From NCBI RefSeq assembly GCF_000617845.2, contig NZ_DF820425.1:503690-567689 (forward strand): DNA of 64,000 bases, given 5' to 3'. The stretch is from Bradyrhizobium sp. DOA9. Lineage in GTDB: Bacteria > Pseudomonadota > Alphaproteobacteria > Rhizobiales > Xanthobacteraceae. Both the position numbers and the translations under genes were made by a program. This document shows positions 8,932-19,844 of the stretch, in pieces. The notes under the pieces are model-generated. The model did no database searches. It was given only the letters and a program-made list of their open reading frames with translations, and was not told the DNA's origin. The stretch's first letter is position 1. The number at the start of each line of letters is the position of its first letter.

Positions 8932-9911
8932 GCCACCAGCCCCGACGGCGTCAGCCCGTAATCGCGTACGCTTCCCACGCTCTGATGGAAGCGCAGCTTG
9001 CGGACATATTCGAGCGGATCCTTCGGCTTGACCAGCGCGCCCGGCGGCACGTTGAGCCAGTCGACCAGCCGCGTCAGCAGGAAGCGGATCGCAGCTCCCC
9101 GCGCCAGGAGCGGCAGCGCGGCCTCTTCGGCCTCGCTCAGCTTGCGCACGCGGCCATAGGCGTTGAGGAAGGCGCGCGCCTTGGTGACGTTGAAGGAATG
9201 ATCCGGCTCGAAGCACCAGGCGTTCAGGCAAATCGCGACGTCATAGGCCAGCATGTCGTTGCAGGCGAAAGTGAAGTCGATGATCCCCGAGAGCTTGTCG
9301 CCGAGGAAGAAGACGTTGTCGTTGAAGAGGTCGGCATGGATCACGCCTTCGGGCAGGTCGCTCGGCCAGATCCCGCTCGAGAGATAATCGAGCTCGGCCG
9401 CGAGGAAGGCGCGCAGCCCCGGCTGCACCTCGTCGGCACGGTTCGAAGCCGCATCGAACAGCGGCCGCCAGCCCGCGACCGAGAGCGCATTGGCGCGCCG
9501 GACCGCGAAATTGGCGCCGGCCAGATGCATCCGGGCCAGCCCCTCGCCGACCCCGGCGCAATGGGTCGCGTTCGGCTTGCGCGGCCAGACGCCTTCGAGA
9601 AAGGTGATGATCGCGGCGGGCCGGCCTGCGAGCTCGCGCAACGCCTCGCCGTCGCGTCCCCGCACGGGCAGCGGACAATTGACGCCGTGCTCGGCGAGGT
9701 GCGTCATCAGTCCGAGGAAGAACGGCAGATCGTTCTTCGCCACGCGCTTTTCGTAGAGCGTGAGGATGAACGATCCCTGGCTGGTATGCAGCAGGAAGTT
9801 GGAGTTCTCGACGCCTTCGGCGATGCCCTTGTAGGAGAGCAATTCGCCGAGATCGTATTGCTTCAGGAAATCCGCAAGCTCGTCGGCGGCGACGTCGGTG
9901 TAGACCGCCAT
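8928..9911 (-). CDS. thrB: homoserine kinase (ThrB2, aminoglycoside-phosphotransferase fold)
   Basis: A 327-residue kinase that phosphorylates homoserine for threonine synthesis. It belongs to the APH-fold type, not the GHMP type of E. coli. The N-terminus reads [16 protein letters not shown], the catalytic loop is [11 protein letters not shown] (~192-202) and the Mg2+-binding Asp is in [10 protein letters not shown] (~210). It is 6 bases from ispH upstream and overlaps rnhA downstream by 4 bases, so all three are very likely co-transcribed. Pathway partners are not visible in the window. Confidence 0.93.
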   Translation of the reverse strand: MAVYTDVAADELADFLKQYDLGELLSYKGIAEGVENSNFLLHTSQGSFILTLYEKRVAKNDLPFFLGLMTHLAEHGVNCPLPVRGRDGEALRELAGRPAAIITFLEGVWPRKPNATHCAGVGEGLARMHLAGANFAVRRANALSVAGWRPLFDAASNRADEVQPGLRAFLAAELDYLSSGIWPSDLPEGVIHADLFNDNVFFLGDKLSGIIDFTFACNDMLAYDVAICLNAWCFEPDHSFNVTKARAFLNAYGRVRKLSEAEEAALPLLARGAAIRFLLTRLVDWLNVPPGALVKPKDPLEYVRKLRFHQSVGSVRDYGLTPSGLVA

Positions 9912-9917
9912 AAAGGT

Positions 9918-10886
9918 CTACTCGGCGGCAGCTTCGGGGCGCACCTGACGCGGCAGCGGGAAGAACTCGTTCTCTTCCGCGGCCGAGACCGTCTCCACGT
10001 GCAGCGTGTAGCGCTCGGCGAAGGCGTCCATGATCTCCTCGACGATCACCTCCGGCGCGGACGCGCCCGCGGTGATGCCGAGGCTCTTGATGTTGCCGAA
10101 CCTGCCCCAGTCGATGTCGGTGGCGCGTTGCGCCAGCACGGCGATCTTGCAGCCCTCGCGCTCGGCAACCTCGCGCAGGCGCTGCGAGTTCGACGAGTTG
10201 GGGGCGCCGACGACGATGAGTGCGTCCACCACCGGCGCCACCTTCTTCACCGCGAGCTGGCGGTTGGTGGTGGCGTAGCAGATGTCTTCCTTGTGCGGCC
10301 CGTTGATGTTCGGGAAGCGTTCCTTGAGCAGCGCGACGATCTCCGCGGTGTCGTCGATCGACAGCGTGGTCTGGGTCACGAAGGCGAGGTTGTTGGGGTC
10401 CTTCGGCGTGATGGTCTTGGCGTCCTCGGCGGTCTCGATCAGGGTCACGGCGCCGGGCGGCAGCTGGCCGAGCGTGCCGACCACCTCGGGATGGTGGGAA
10501 TGGCCGATCAGGAAGATCTCGCGGCCGCGCTTGAAATGGATCGCGGCCTCGCGATGCACCTTGGTCACCAGCGGGCAGGTCGCATCCAGCGAGAACAGGT
10601 TGCGGGACTGGGCGTCGGCGGGAACCGATTTCGGCACGCCGTGGGCCGAGAACACCACCGGGGCAGTCGCATTCTCAGGAATTTCGGCGAGTTCCTCGAC
10701 GAAGATGGCGCCCTTCTTCTTCAACCCGTCGACGACGTATTTGTTGTGCACAATCTCGTGGCGAACATAGACGGGGGCGCCGTACTTATCGAGCGCCCGT
10801 TCCACGGTGTCGATCGCCCGGACCACCCCGGCGCAGAAGCCGCGGGGAGAACAAAGCACGATCTTGAGGTCTGGTTTGGCTGACAT
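9918..10886 (-). CDS. ispH: 4-hydroxy-3-methylbut-2-enyl diphosphate reductase
   Basis: A 322-residue [4Fe-4S] enzyme for the last step of the MEP isoprenoid pathway. The three cluster Cys are in [20 protein letters not shown] and [19 protein letters not shown]/[10 protein letters not shown] segments, and the conserved His sites EIVHNKYVV and GHSHHPE are present. I choose the ATG at 10886 ([16 protein letters not shown]); an upstream ATG at 10910 would add eight non-conserved residues. It is first in the ispH-thrB-rnhA operon. The promoter must lie in the 265-base divergent region shared with trcR. Confidence 0.95.
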   Translation of the reverse strand: MSAKPDLKIVLCSPRGFCAGVVRAIDTVERALDKYGAPVYVRHEIVHNKYVVDGLKKKGAIFVEELAEIPENATAPVVFSAHGVPKSVPADAQSRNLFSLDATCPLVTKVHREAAIHFKRGREIFLIGHSHHPEVVGTLGQLPPGAVTLIETAEDAKTITPKDPNNLAFVTQTTLSIDDTAEIVALLKERFPNINGPHKEDICYATTNRQLAVKKVAPVVDALIVVGAPNSSNSQRLREVAEREGCKIAVLAQRATDIDWGRFGNIKSLGITAGASAPEVIVEEIMDAFAERYTLHVETVSAAEENEFFPLPRQVRPEAAAE

Positions 10887-11044
10887 TGAGCGATCTCGGG
10901 ACCGAATCACCCGTTTCGCCTTCTGGCGGGGGCGGTCGAATGGATGGGAATTGGCTTAAAACTGTCGGCTTGAACCTTACAGCGGTTCAAAGGGAATTGG
11001 GCCCCCTTTCAGGCGGTGTCAAGGCACTATCTATAGCAGAACCA

Positions 11045-11074
11045 TTGCATGGCCACCCCTGACGGGCTTATATA
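11045..11074 (+). promoter_or_regulatory. candidate sigma-70 promoter for trcR
   Basis: TTGCAT (11045-11050) and TATATA (11069-11074) are separated by 18 bases in the divergent region between ispH and trcR. This gives a leader of about 70 bases before the trcR ATG at 11152. Confidence 0.4.
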
Positions 11075-11151
11075 GCGCGAATTCCCTGTCATCGCTGATG
11101 ACCACCGGTTTCGCCTCCAGAGGGGTGGGCGAAGCACAAAGGAGATTTGCC

Positions 11152-11847
11152 ATGAGCAACGCACCTCTGATGCCCAAGGCGACCGCCGTTTGGCTGCTCG
11201 ATAACACTGCGCTGACCTTCGACCAGGTCGCCGACTTCACCAAGATGCATCCCCTCGAGGTGCGCGCCATCGCCGACGGCGATGCCGCCCAAGGCATCAA
11301 GGGCATGGATCCCCTCTCCAACGGCCAGCTGACCCGCGAGGAGATCGAGAAGGGCGAGAAGAACCCCGACTACCGGCTCCGCCTCCAGGAGAGCAAGGTG
11401 GTGCTGCCGCCCCAGCCCAAGCGCAAGGGCCCCCGCTACACCCCGGTCTCGCGCCGCCATGAGCGCCCGAGCGCCATCCTGTGGCTGCTGCGCAACCATC
11501 CGGAGCTCAAGGATGCCCAGATCATGCGCCTGGTCGGCACCACCAAGAGCACCATCGCCAGCGTGCGCGACCGGACCCACTGGAACACCTCGTCGCTGAC
11601 CCCGATCGACCCGGTCACCCTCGGCCTGTGCTCGCAGATCGAGCTCGATTTCGAGGTGCAGCGCGCGGCGAAGGAAAAGCCGGTCGACGCATCCTATGGC
11701 GGCGCCACCCTGCTGCCGGCCTCCGAGACCACCCGCAAGGACGAGTACGAGCCCGCGGAGAAGTCCAGCGACGACCTCAACGTCGACGCCGTGTTCGCCA
11801 AGCTGAAGACGCTCGGCGGCAAGAAGCAGGAGCACGAGGAGGAGTAA
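11152..11847 (+). CDS. trcR: DUF1013 cell-cycle transcriptional regulator, TrcR family
   Basis: A 231-residue protein starting at the ATG at 11152 with AAAGGAG upstream. It begins MSNAPLMPKATAVWLLDNTALTFDQVADF, the hallmark of the DUF1013/COG3820 family of alphaproteobacterial regulators named TrcR. The central region (PSAILWLLRNHPELKDAQIMRLVGTTKSTI) looks like a helix-turn-helix. The C-terminus is charged and ends KKQEHEEE. It is transcribed alone, ending at a canonical terminator. Function as a cell-cycle regulator is family knowledge, not visible from the sequence. Confidence 0.88.
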   Translation: MSNAPLMPKATAVWLLDNTALTFDQVADFTKMHPLEVRAIADGDAAQGIKGMDPLSNGQLTREEIEKGEKNPDYRLRLQESKVVLPPQPKRKGPRYTPVSRRHERPSAILWLLRNHPELKDAQIMRLVGTTKSTIASVRDRTHWNTSSLTPIDPVTLGLCSQIELDFEVQRAAKEKPVDASYGGATLLPASETTRKDEYEPAEKSSDDLNVDAVFAKLKTLGGKKQEHEEE

Positions 11848-11880
11848 TTCCTCTCCCGTTCATTCACTTTCAAACGCATG

Positions 11881-11914
11881 AGCGCGGCAGGCGAAACCTG
11901 CCGCGCTTTTGTTT
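11881..11914 (+). terminator. rho-independent terminator of trcR
   Basis: A perfect 11-bp stem (AGCGCGGCAGG, loop CGAAA, complementary arm) is followed by TTTTGTTT, 33 bases after the trcR stop. It may also serve the convergent porin gene. Confidence 0.9.
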
Positions 11915-11927
11915 GGTGTGCCGCGCT

Positions 11928-12656
11928 TCAGAACTTGTACGTCACGCCCGCGCCGACCAGCCAGGGATCGATATGCGCGGTGCCGGTGACCGGGATCGCG
12001 CCGTTGACCGTGGCCGAGTAGTCCGGCTGGAGCCACAGCTTCTTGACGTCCACGTTGACGCCCCAATGCTTGTCGAACATGTAGTCGAAGCCGAATTGCA
12101 CGGCGCCGCCCCAGGCGTTGCTGACATGCAGGTTGGTGACGGCGAGGCCGCCGAACGGGATGTTCGACGCCGAATTGTTGAAGAAGACGGTATAGTTCAC
12201 GCCGGCGCCGATATAGGGCTTGAAGGCGCCGAAATTGGTGAAGTGGTATTGCAGGGTGAGCGTCGGCGGCAGCAGCGTGGTCTTGCCGATATCGAGCCCC
12301 TGGAGCGTCCCCGTTCCGGTGATGTGATGCCTCGTCACGCCGAGGATCAGCTCAGCCGCGATGTTCGGGGTGAAGAAATAGGAGATGTCGAGCTCGGGGA
12401 CGACCTGGTTGCTGATGTCGAGGCCCGAGTTCGGCGACGACAGAGCAGGCACACCCGTGACATTCACCGTGCTGTCACCGCCGTCCGGCAAAACGCCGAG
12501 AACGCGCAGACGGATCATCCAGGGATTCCACGCCGCCACCGCCGGCGGTGCCTTGGTATAGACCGGCAGATCCGCGGCTTGCGCCGATGCAAGCGCTCCG
12601 CCGAACGCGGCGGCGAGCACTGCCAGCCGTGCGACATTCCGAATTGTTCTTCGCAT
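11928..12656 (-). CDS. OmpW-family outer membrane protein
   Basis: A 242-residue precursor starting at the ATG at 12656 behind AAGGGG. The signal peptide (MRRTIRNVARLAVLAAAFGG, cleavage near AQA-ADLPVY) is followed by amphipathic strands characteristic of the eight-stranded OmpW barrel. Recognisable segments are NPWMIRLRVLGVLPD at the start, VPELDISYFFTPNIAAEL, PPTLTLQYHF and GAFKPYIGAGVNYT. The chain ends in the aromatic residue of VGAGVTYKF, as outer-membrane proteins do. OmpW proteins form narrow hydrophobic channels. A TTGA-N6-TCAA box upstream (12732-12745) suggests oxygen control by FixK or FNR. Confidence 0.88.
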   Translation of the reverse strand: MRRTIRNVARLAVLAAAFGGALASAQAADLPVYTKAPPAVAAWNPWMIRLRVLGVLPDGGDSTVNVTGVPALSSPNSGLDISNQVVPELDISYFFTPNIAAELILGVTRHHITGTGTLQGLDIGKTTLLPPTLTLQYHFTNFGAFKPYIGAGVNYTVFFNNSASNIPFGGLAVTNLHVSNAWGGAVQFGFDYMFDKHWGVNVDVKKLWLQPDYSATVNGAIPVTGTAHIDPWLVGAGVTYKF

Positions 12657-12731
12657 TGAATTCCCCTTAGTGCCATGCGCGCCTCGTTGCGCGATCACAG
12701 CTGTCAGAGCAGAAAGGGGACGCTTTCGGAT

Positions 12732-12745
12732 TTGACCTGAATCAA
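12732..12745 (-). promoter_or_regulatory. FixK/FNR-type operator upstream of ompW
   Basis: The 14-base sequence TTGACCTGAATCAA has perfect TTGA and TCAA half-sites. Its centre is about 82 bases upstream of the ompW start codon, fitting class-II activation with a leader of about 40 bases. Confidence 0.65.
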
Positions 12746-12904
12746 ATTTGGACTGACGCGTCACAAATCCGCGACAGCGTTGCACATCTGCCACGGCAGA
12801 CGACATTGCGAGGGACTTGCACGCTGCCTGGTAGATTGGCGTGCGCGGCAACTTCCGTTGAGAACCGCGAGCGCTTCAGCTCGGAACTCGCAGCGCTCAG
12901 ACCG

Positions 12905-13174
12905 CTACGGCCGCACGGGGTTGTTCAGCATGTACTCGCCGAGATCGCGCTGGCGGCGGTCGGCGCGCGCGGTGGCGGCGTTGCGCTGAACGTCGCGGTC
13001 CTTGCGGCAGGCCACGTATTCCGGCGAGCCTTGTGCGTAGCCTCGGCTCTGGCAGACGGCGTCGTCATCATCGCCGCCCATTGCCACCGGATTCTGGTAG
13101 CGCGCCGAGCAGGCGGAGAGAGCGATGGCAAGGGCGAAGGCGGTCAGCAGGCGCGGCGCGGCGGCAAGTGGCAT
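12905..13174 (-). CDS. small exported lipoprotein
   Basis: An 89-residue protein with a lipoprotein signal: charged start, hydrophobic AFALAIALSAC ending in the lipobox LSAC. The mature part is hydrophilic and highly charged (GGDDDDAV, CQSRGYAQGSPEYVACRKDRD, then an Arg-rich stretch ending LNNPVRP). The C-x14-C spacing could form a disulfide. No enzymatic motif is seen. It resembles other small alphaproteobacterial envelope lipoproteins of unknown role. Confidence 0.72.
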   Translation of the reverse strand: MPLAAAPRLLTAFALAIALSACSARYQNPVAMGGDDDDAVCQSRGYAQGSPEYVACRKDRDVQRNAATARADRRQRDLGEYMLNNPVRP

Positions 13175-13239
13175 CGAGGGTCCCCTATTGGCCGGCCTTG
13201 TTTAGCGCGGAATGAGGAGAATGTAAGTCGCCAACGTCG

Positions 13240-13279
13240 TCATTCCGGGGCGGTCCGCAGGACCGAACCCGGAATGACA
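13240..13279. repeat. short intergenic palindrome between lipoprotein and prpE genes
   Basis: CGTCATTCCGGG and CCCGGAATGACAG flank an inner GTCCGC/AGGAC pair. It lies 11 bases after the prpE stop and may act as its transcript end. Confidence 0.6.
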
Positions 13280-13289
13280 GAGCAATTCC

Positions 13290-15200
<1,911 letters not shown>

Positions 15201-15540
15201 TCCCGCGCTCCCGTTCCCTTTATTCGCCTGGCCCCGACCCTTGTGGCAGGGCAGGCGCCCCGCCATGACCAGGATCAATTGCCGGCCTTGTTGTGGGCTT
15301 ATTTTCGCGGGAACGGGCCGCGGTTCAAGCTGAAAAGGACGGGCTTTTTTGGCGGAGGCGCGCCACTGCGGCACGGGCGGTGCGCTCCCTCGCCCCGTTC
15401 TTAAGGGGAGAGGGCTGGGGTGAGGGGCTGCATGGGCGAATACGGTGAGAGATTGAGTTCGCGGAGAGACCCCTCACCCGGAATTGCTGACGCAAATTCC
15501 GGCCTCTCCCCGCAGGCGGGGAGAGGCGAAGAAGAGCCTC
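15201..15540. other. non-coding stretch with palindromic repeat
   Basis: No gene is seen. From about 15388 to 15537 there are inverted pairs: CCTCGCCCCGTTCTTAAGGGGAGAGG with a distant CTCTCCCCGC, GGGTGAGGGG with CCCCTCACCC, GGAATTGCTGACGCAAATTCC, and a hairpin CTCTCCCCGCAGGCGGGGAGAG next to the TPR gene stop. The last can serve as terminator for the gene ending at 15541. Confidence 0.6.
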
Positions 15541-16923
15541 TCAGCTGTCCATCGCATTCAGCTTCTGCAAGCGATCCTGCATGACCTTCTTCAGGTCATA
15601 ACCGGGACGACGGAAGCTCGCATCGCGCGTGGCCAGGAAATCGCGCTGGGACTTGCGCAGACTGCTCGCAGAGCGCTTGCCCGCCGATTTCAATACACGC
15701 TCGAAGGCCTCGGCGATCTGGCGATCGAGCACGCCGAGCTGCGGATCGGCACAGATCACTTTTTCGACTTCGCGCTTTGCAGTGGCGCAATCGAACGACG
15801 GGTCGCTCGGGGCGGCGTTCAGCACACGGGCCGGCTCGCCGCCGAATTTCGCGATTTCGGCGATCATCGCGCGGCGGCCGTTGAGCGCGTTTTCATTGGC
15901 GGGATCGAGCCGCAACGTCGCCTCGTAGTCGGCCAGCGCCTTCTTGCGCTCGCCCATCTTCTTGTAGAGCACGGCGCGGTTGTTGTAGGTCTTGGCGAAA
16001 TTCGGATCGAGTTTCAGTGCGTCGTTGTAGTCCGACAGCGCAGCACCGAGTTCGCCTTTGAGCTGGTAAGAATCGCCGCGGTTGGTCAGGAAGTTCACCC
16101 GCTGCTCAAGGCGGATCGCCTGATCGTAATCGGCGATCGCCTTGTCGTACTCCTTCATGGCGGCGTAGGTGAGACCGCGATTGTCGAAATATTCCGGCAC
16201 CTTCGGATCGAGCCGGATCGCCTCGCTGTCGTCCGCGATCGCCTTGTCGAACTCGCCGAGCTTCTTGTAGGCGGCGCCGCGAGTGGTGTAACTGCGCGGC
16301 CGGTTCGGATCGAGGCGCAGCGCCTCGCTGAGGTCGGCCACGGCCTTGGCGTAGTCGCCACGCAGATAGAAGGTCGCGCCGCGGTCGGACCAGGCCTGGG
16401 CGAAATCCGCCTTCAGCTTGATGGCCTGGTCGTAATCTGCAATGGCGCGGTCGAAGCGATGCTGGTTGGTGTAGACGACGCCGCGCAGCTGGTATGCTTC
16501 CGCATTCTGCGGATCGAGCTCGATCGCCCTGGTCAGGTCCGCCGCGGCGCGATTGAGGTCGCCGCCGGCCGTGCGCAAGAGGTCGCCGCGCACACGCCAG
16601 GCATGGGCGTTCTTGCCGTCGAGCGCGATGGCGCGGTCGAGATCGCGCAGCGCTTGCGACAGGCCACCGGAGGTCCGCGCATTGGCTTCGGCGCGAGCGA
16701 CGAGCGCCAAGGAGCGCTCCGATACCGGGTTTGCCGTCTGGTCGATGATGGCGCTGCACGCGGAGATCAGTTCTGCGGGAGCAGCCTTGCTGTCCGGCAC
16801 GCAATCAGCTCCGGCAACGGCCGGAGCGATGAAGGAAAGGCTCATCGCCGCGCCGAGGAAAATGGCGCGAAGAGAGATTTTGGCAGGCGAAAGCGCTTGC
16901 GCGGGGGCTCGAGTGCCGCACAT
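15541..16923 (-). CDS. exported TPR protein with LprI-like C-terminal domain
   Basis: A 460-residue precursor. A signal peptide (hydrophobic LGAAMSLSFIAPAVAGA near residues 24-40) is followed by about eight tetratricopeptide repeats (typical units DYDQAIRL, DLSEALRLDPN, DYNDALKLDPN). Residues ~380-460 match the lysozyme-inhibitor LprI-like/DUF1311 domain: SFDCATAKREVEKVICADPQ, LDRQIAEAF, RDFLATRDAS, with paired Cys. TPRs scaffold protein contacts; LprI domains bind lysozyme or act in envelope stress. The last 20 residues (RPGYDLKKVMQDRLQKLNAM) are almost repeated in the neighbour at 17224, so the two are paralogues. Confidence 0.8.
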   Translation of the reverse strand: MCGTRAPAQALSPAKISLRAIFLGAAMSLSFIAPAVAGADCVPDSKAAPAELISACSAIIDQTANPVSERSLALVARAEANARTSGGLSQALRDLDRAIALDGKNAHAWRVRGDLLRTAGGDLNRAAADLTRAIELDPQNAEAYQLRGVVYTNQHRFDRAIADYDQAIKLKADFAQAWSDRGATFYLRGDYAKAVADLSEALRLDPNRPRSYTTRGAAYKKLGEFDKAIADDSEAIRLDPKVPEYFDNRGLTYAAMKEYDKAIADYDQAIRLEQRVNFLTNRGDSYQLKGELGAALSDYNDALKLDPNFAKTYNNRAVLYKKMGERKKALADYEATLRLDPANENALNGRRAMIAEIAKFGGEPARVLNAAPSDPSFDCATAKREVEKVICADPQLGVLDRQIAEAFERVLKSAGKRSASSLRKSQRDFLATRDASFRRPGYDLKKVMQDRLQKLNAMDS

Positions 16924-17062
16924 GACATAGGGCTCCGTGACGTCGGGTTCTCACCATTGTCGCGGCTCGCAGGGAATGGGTTCAAACCGGACCTGAGAGG
17001 GGTGCGAGCTCTCCCTCGCCTCCCCCGCGCAGGGCAATCGCATTTGCACCTTCACCAGAGGT

Positions 17063-17149
17063 CGTCATGCCCGGGCTTGTCCCGGGCATCCACGTTCTTT
17101 GTGCTGCGTGGCAAGGCGTGGATGGCCGGGCCAAGCCCGGCTATGACGA
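17063..17149. repeat. intergenic palindromic repeat, family B, copy 1
   Basis: CGTCATGCCCGGGCTTGTCC opens the element and GGGCCAAGCCCGGCTATGACG closes it, with GGCATCCACG and CGTGGATGGCC inside. Copies with the same layout occur at 24041 and 25263. It occupies most of the 300-base gap between the two TPR-LprI genes. Confidence 0.85.
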
Positions 17150-17223
17150 TGTGGAGACTATCGTGCCCAAAGGTGGACTGCTCATATGCGATTGCCCTGC
17201 CGCTCGCGGGGAGAGGCAAGGAC

Positions 17224-17982
17224 TCAATACCCGTCCACGCCGTTCAGTCGCTGCAGGCGCTTCTGCATCGCCTTCTTCAGGTCGTAGCCCGGCCGCCCGA
17301 ATTCTGCATTGCGGCGGGCGATGAACGCATCCTGCTCGCGCTGGAGCGCTTTCGCCTCGTCCGGATTGCGCGCCTCCCCGACCGCGCGGGCGTTGGCGGC
17401 AAAGACTTCGCGATCGAGGTCGGCGAGCCCGCGATTGGCGCAGATCGCCCGTTCCACCGCGCGACGCGCACGCGCGCAACTGAAGCTCGGCTTGCCGGTG
17501 AGCGCCATCTGCGCGCCGATTCGTTCGAGCTCGCGCGCCATCGCCTTGTGGTTGGCCTTGGCCTTTTCGTGGTTCGGATCGATCCTGAGCGCGGCGCCGA
17601 AATCCTGCACCGCCTTCGGCTTGTCACCCTTCCTCAGCCAGAGCTCGCCGCGCGCGTTGAAGATGTCGGCGAGGCCGGGATCGAGCGAAAGCGCGCGGCT
17701 GTCGTCGGCGATGGCGCGGTCGATCTGGTCGTGCCGTGCATGGAGCGCACCGCGCGCGATCAGCGCCTTGATCCGGTCCGCCTTCGCCGTCTTCTCGTTG
17801 TCGATCACGGCGGCGCAGGCCGCAGCCGCCTTGTCCACGTCGTCGGCCGCAGCCGCCGCGAGGCAAGACTCGAGATCGACCTGCACCACCGCAACCGGCT
17901 CGCCGCCGGTCGCAGCATCGGCGGGCGCGAGCGAGAGAGCGTAGATTAGCCCGGCGCCCAACAAGGGGATGAGAAAACGCAT
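17224..17982 (-). CDS. exported TPR protein with LprI-like C-terminal domain, shorter paralogue
   Basis: A 252-residue precursor with signal peptide (MRFLIPLLGAGLIYALSLAP, cleavage near ADA-ATG). About two TPR units (DRAIADDSRALSLDPG, AVQDFGAALRIDPN) precede a C-terminal LprI-like domain with Cys pairs (FSCARARRAVERAICANRG) and the terminal motif RPGYDLKKAMQKRLQRLNGV. It is a shortened version of the upstream-on-strand neighbour ending at 15541. The 13-bp tandem repeat at 18021 lies just upstream of the start. Periplasmic location is inferred. Confidence 0.8.
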   Translation of the reverse strand: MRFLIPLLGAGLIYALSLAPADAATGGEPVAVVQVDLESCLAAAAADDVDKAAAACAAVIDNEKTAKADRIKALIARGALHARHDQIDRAIADDSRALSLDPGLADIFNARGELWLRKGDKPKAVQDFGAALRIDPNHEKAKANHKAMARELERIGAQMALTGKPSFSCARARRAVERAICANRGLADLDREVFAANARAVGEARNPDEAKALQREQDAFIARRNAEFGRPGYDLKKAMQKRLQRLNGVDGY

Positions 17983-18020
17983 GCTCGTTTGCAGTCGAAA
18001 GTCCTGGTTGCGGTCTTTGC

Positions 18021-18085
18021 CTTGAGCTCTTGGCCCGAGCTCTCGGCTCGAGCTCTTGGCTTAGACTCTTGGCTTAGACTCTTGC
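18021..18085. repeat. five tandem 13-bp repeats
   Basis: Five head-to-tail units: CTTGAGCTCTTGG, CCCGAGCTCTCGG, CTCGAGCTCTTGG, CTTAGACTCTTGG, CTTAGACTCTTGC. They lie in the divergent region between the TPR-LprI gene (start 17982) and the antiporter gene (start 18164). The first three units contain the palindrome GAGCTC. Confidence 0.85.
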
Positions 18086-18163
18086 CTTGAAGCCGTACTA
18101 TCCATCATAGGGCCGGATTGGTGCTAGCTTGTGGCACCGCTCAGATCGGCTTCGGGGATCATC

Positions 18164-19708
18164 GTGTCGACATTCGAATGGATCATCGCGCTGCTGCTCG
18201 GCGCCGTTGCCTTATCGGCGCTGGCGCGTCGGATCAAGGTGCCCTACCCGACCTTTCTCGCCATCGGCGGCGCGCTGATCGCCTTCGTGCCGTCGAGCCC
18301 GACCTGGACGCTCGAGCCGGACCTGGCCTTGGCGCTTTTTGTCGCACCGGTCCTGCTCGACGCCGCCTTCGACACCTCGCTGCGCGACCTGCGCAACAAC
18401 TGGGTTCCGGTCTCGACCCTGGTCGTCGCCGCGGTCGGCCTGACCACGGCCGCCGTGGCCTTCGTCGCGCACCTGCTGATACCTGACATGCCCTGGGCCG
18501 CCGCGGTCGCGCTCGGCGCCATCGTGGCACCGCCCGATGCGGCCGCCGCCGTTGCGATCCTGAGCCAGGTCAAGCTGCCCCATCGCATGGTCAAGGTGCT
18601 GGAGGGCGAGAGCCTGCTCAACGACGCCAGCGCGCTGCTGATCTACCGCATTGCCGTCGGCGCGGTCGCCACCGAGCATCTGACCTGGAGCCAGGTCGCG
18701 CCGACCATGGCGCTGGCTCTGGTCGGCAGCGTCGTCGCGGGCCTTGCCGCAGCCCGCCTGATCTCGCCCATCATGGAGCGCATAACGGAGGCGCCGAGCG
18801 CGATCATCGTTCAGTTCGCCACCACCTTCATGGTCTGGATCGCCGCCGAGCATCTCGGCCTCTCCGGCATCCTCACCATCGTCGTCTACGCCATCACCCT
18901 GGCGCGCACCGCGCCGGCGCGCATGCCGGCGCGGCTGCGGGTGCCGTCCTATGCGGTGTGGGAGACGACAGTGTTCGTGCTCAACGTGCTCGCCTTCATG
19001 CTGATCGGCATGCAGATGCGGCCGATCTGGACGCGTCTGGATGCGGAGGTCCGCTGGGAATATTGCGTGGCCGCCGCCTGGATCCTGCTCACTGTGGTCC
19101 TCGTGCGCCTGTTCTGGGTGACGTTCTACCGCGCCACGCTGCGCGCCCTGGTCGCGCACGGGATCTACCATCCGAAGGATCCGAAGCAGGTCGCCTCGGC
19201 AAAGGGCGGGCTCATCATCTCCTGGTGCGGCATGCGCGGCCTCGTCACGCTCGCCACCGCCTTTGCCCTCCCCGAGAGCTTCCCCTATCGCGACTTCATC
19301 GTCTTCATCGCCTTCGCGGTGGTGCTGGGATCGCTGGTGATCCAGGGCCTGACGCTGCGGCCGCTGATCCTCGCCTTCAACCTCGAGGATGACGATCCGG
19401 TCGGGATCGAGGTCGCCCGCGGACGCGCGGCCGCCTATCGCGCCGCGCTTGAAGCGATCGAGAGCGATCCGTCGGAGGAGGCGGAAATCCTGCGGCTCGA
19501 ATATCGCGCCATCCTGATGCAGGCCGAGACCGATCCGAACGGCGGCATCAGCAACGGCGAATTGCCCGCCGATCCCCTGCGCCGCCGCGCCATCGAGGCC
19601 GCACGCAAGGCGATCTTCGATCTGCGCGCCACCGAGGTGATCGGCGACGACGCGTTTCACCGGCTCGAGGAGGAGCTCGATCGCGCAGAATTGAGCGCGG
19701 GCGGTTAA
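18164..19708 (+). CDS. Na+/H+ antiporter, CPA1 family
   Basis: A membrane protein of about 514 residues if it starts at the GTG at 18164 (STFEWIIALLLGAVALSALARRI); a GTG at 18131 is an alternative. About 12 hydrophobic segments are seen. The CPA1 ion-site region is clear: VAPPDAAAAVAIL followed by LEGESLLNDASALLIYR, which contains the conserved Asn-Asp. A later HGIYHPKDPKQVASAKGGLIISWCGMRG matches the conserved loop and helix of bacterial NhaP-like exchangers. The C-terminal ~130 residues are cytosolic and acidic. It exchanges Na+ or K+ for H+ across the inner membrane. Confidence 0.88.
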   Translation: MSTFEWIIALLLGAVALSALARRIKVPYPTFLAIGGALIAFVPSSPTWTLEPDLALALFVAPVLLDAAFDTSLRDLRNNWVPVSTLVVAAVGLTTAAVAFVAHLLIPDMPWAAAVALGAIVAPPDAAAAVAILSQVKLPHRMVKVLEGESLLNDASALLIYRIAVGAVATEHLTWSQVAPTMALALVGSVVAGLAAARLISPIMERITEAPSAIIVQFATTFMVWIAAEHLGLSGILTIVVYAITLARTAPARMPARLRVPSYAVWETTVFVLNVLAFMLIGMQMRPIWTRLDAEVRWEYCVAAAWILLTVVLVRLFWVTFYRATLRALVAHGIYHPKDPKQVASAKGGLIISWCGMRGLVTLATAFALPESFPYRDFIVFIAFAVVLGSLVIQGLTLRPLILAFNLEDDDPVGIEVARGRAAAYRAALEAIESDPSEEAEILRLEYRAILMQAETDPNGGISNGELPADPLRRRAIEAARKAIFDLRATEVIGDDAFHRLEEELDRAELSAGG

Positions 19709-19717
19709 CCTCCGCTG

Positions 19718-19757
19718 TCGTCCCGGAACTGCGCTTATGCTTGTCCGGGACGCAGGC
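19718..19757. repeat. short inverted repeat after the antiporter gene
   Basis: GTCGTCCCGGA and TCCGGGACG form an imperfect hairpin after the stop at 19708. A related palindrome is at 20627. Confidence 0.5.
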
Positions 19758-19844
19758 GAGTTTGGTGCGCTCGACAACGTGCGCCTGGTCACAAACGGCG
19801 TCCCGGAGTTTGAACCGGACCCCGCCTCCGCAGACACACTCCTG

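Noticed and set aside
9199..9224. A fourth TGATCC-N16-CGTT match on the plus strand
   Set aside because: It lies inside thrB, antisense, far from any plus-strand start. One such chance match is expected in a window of this size.
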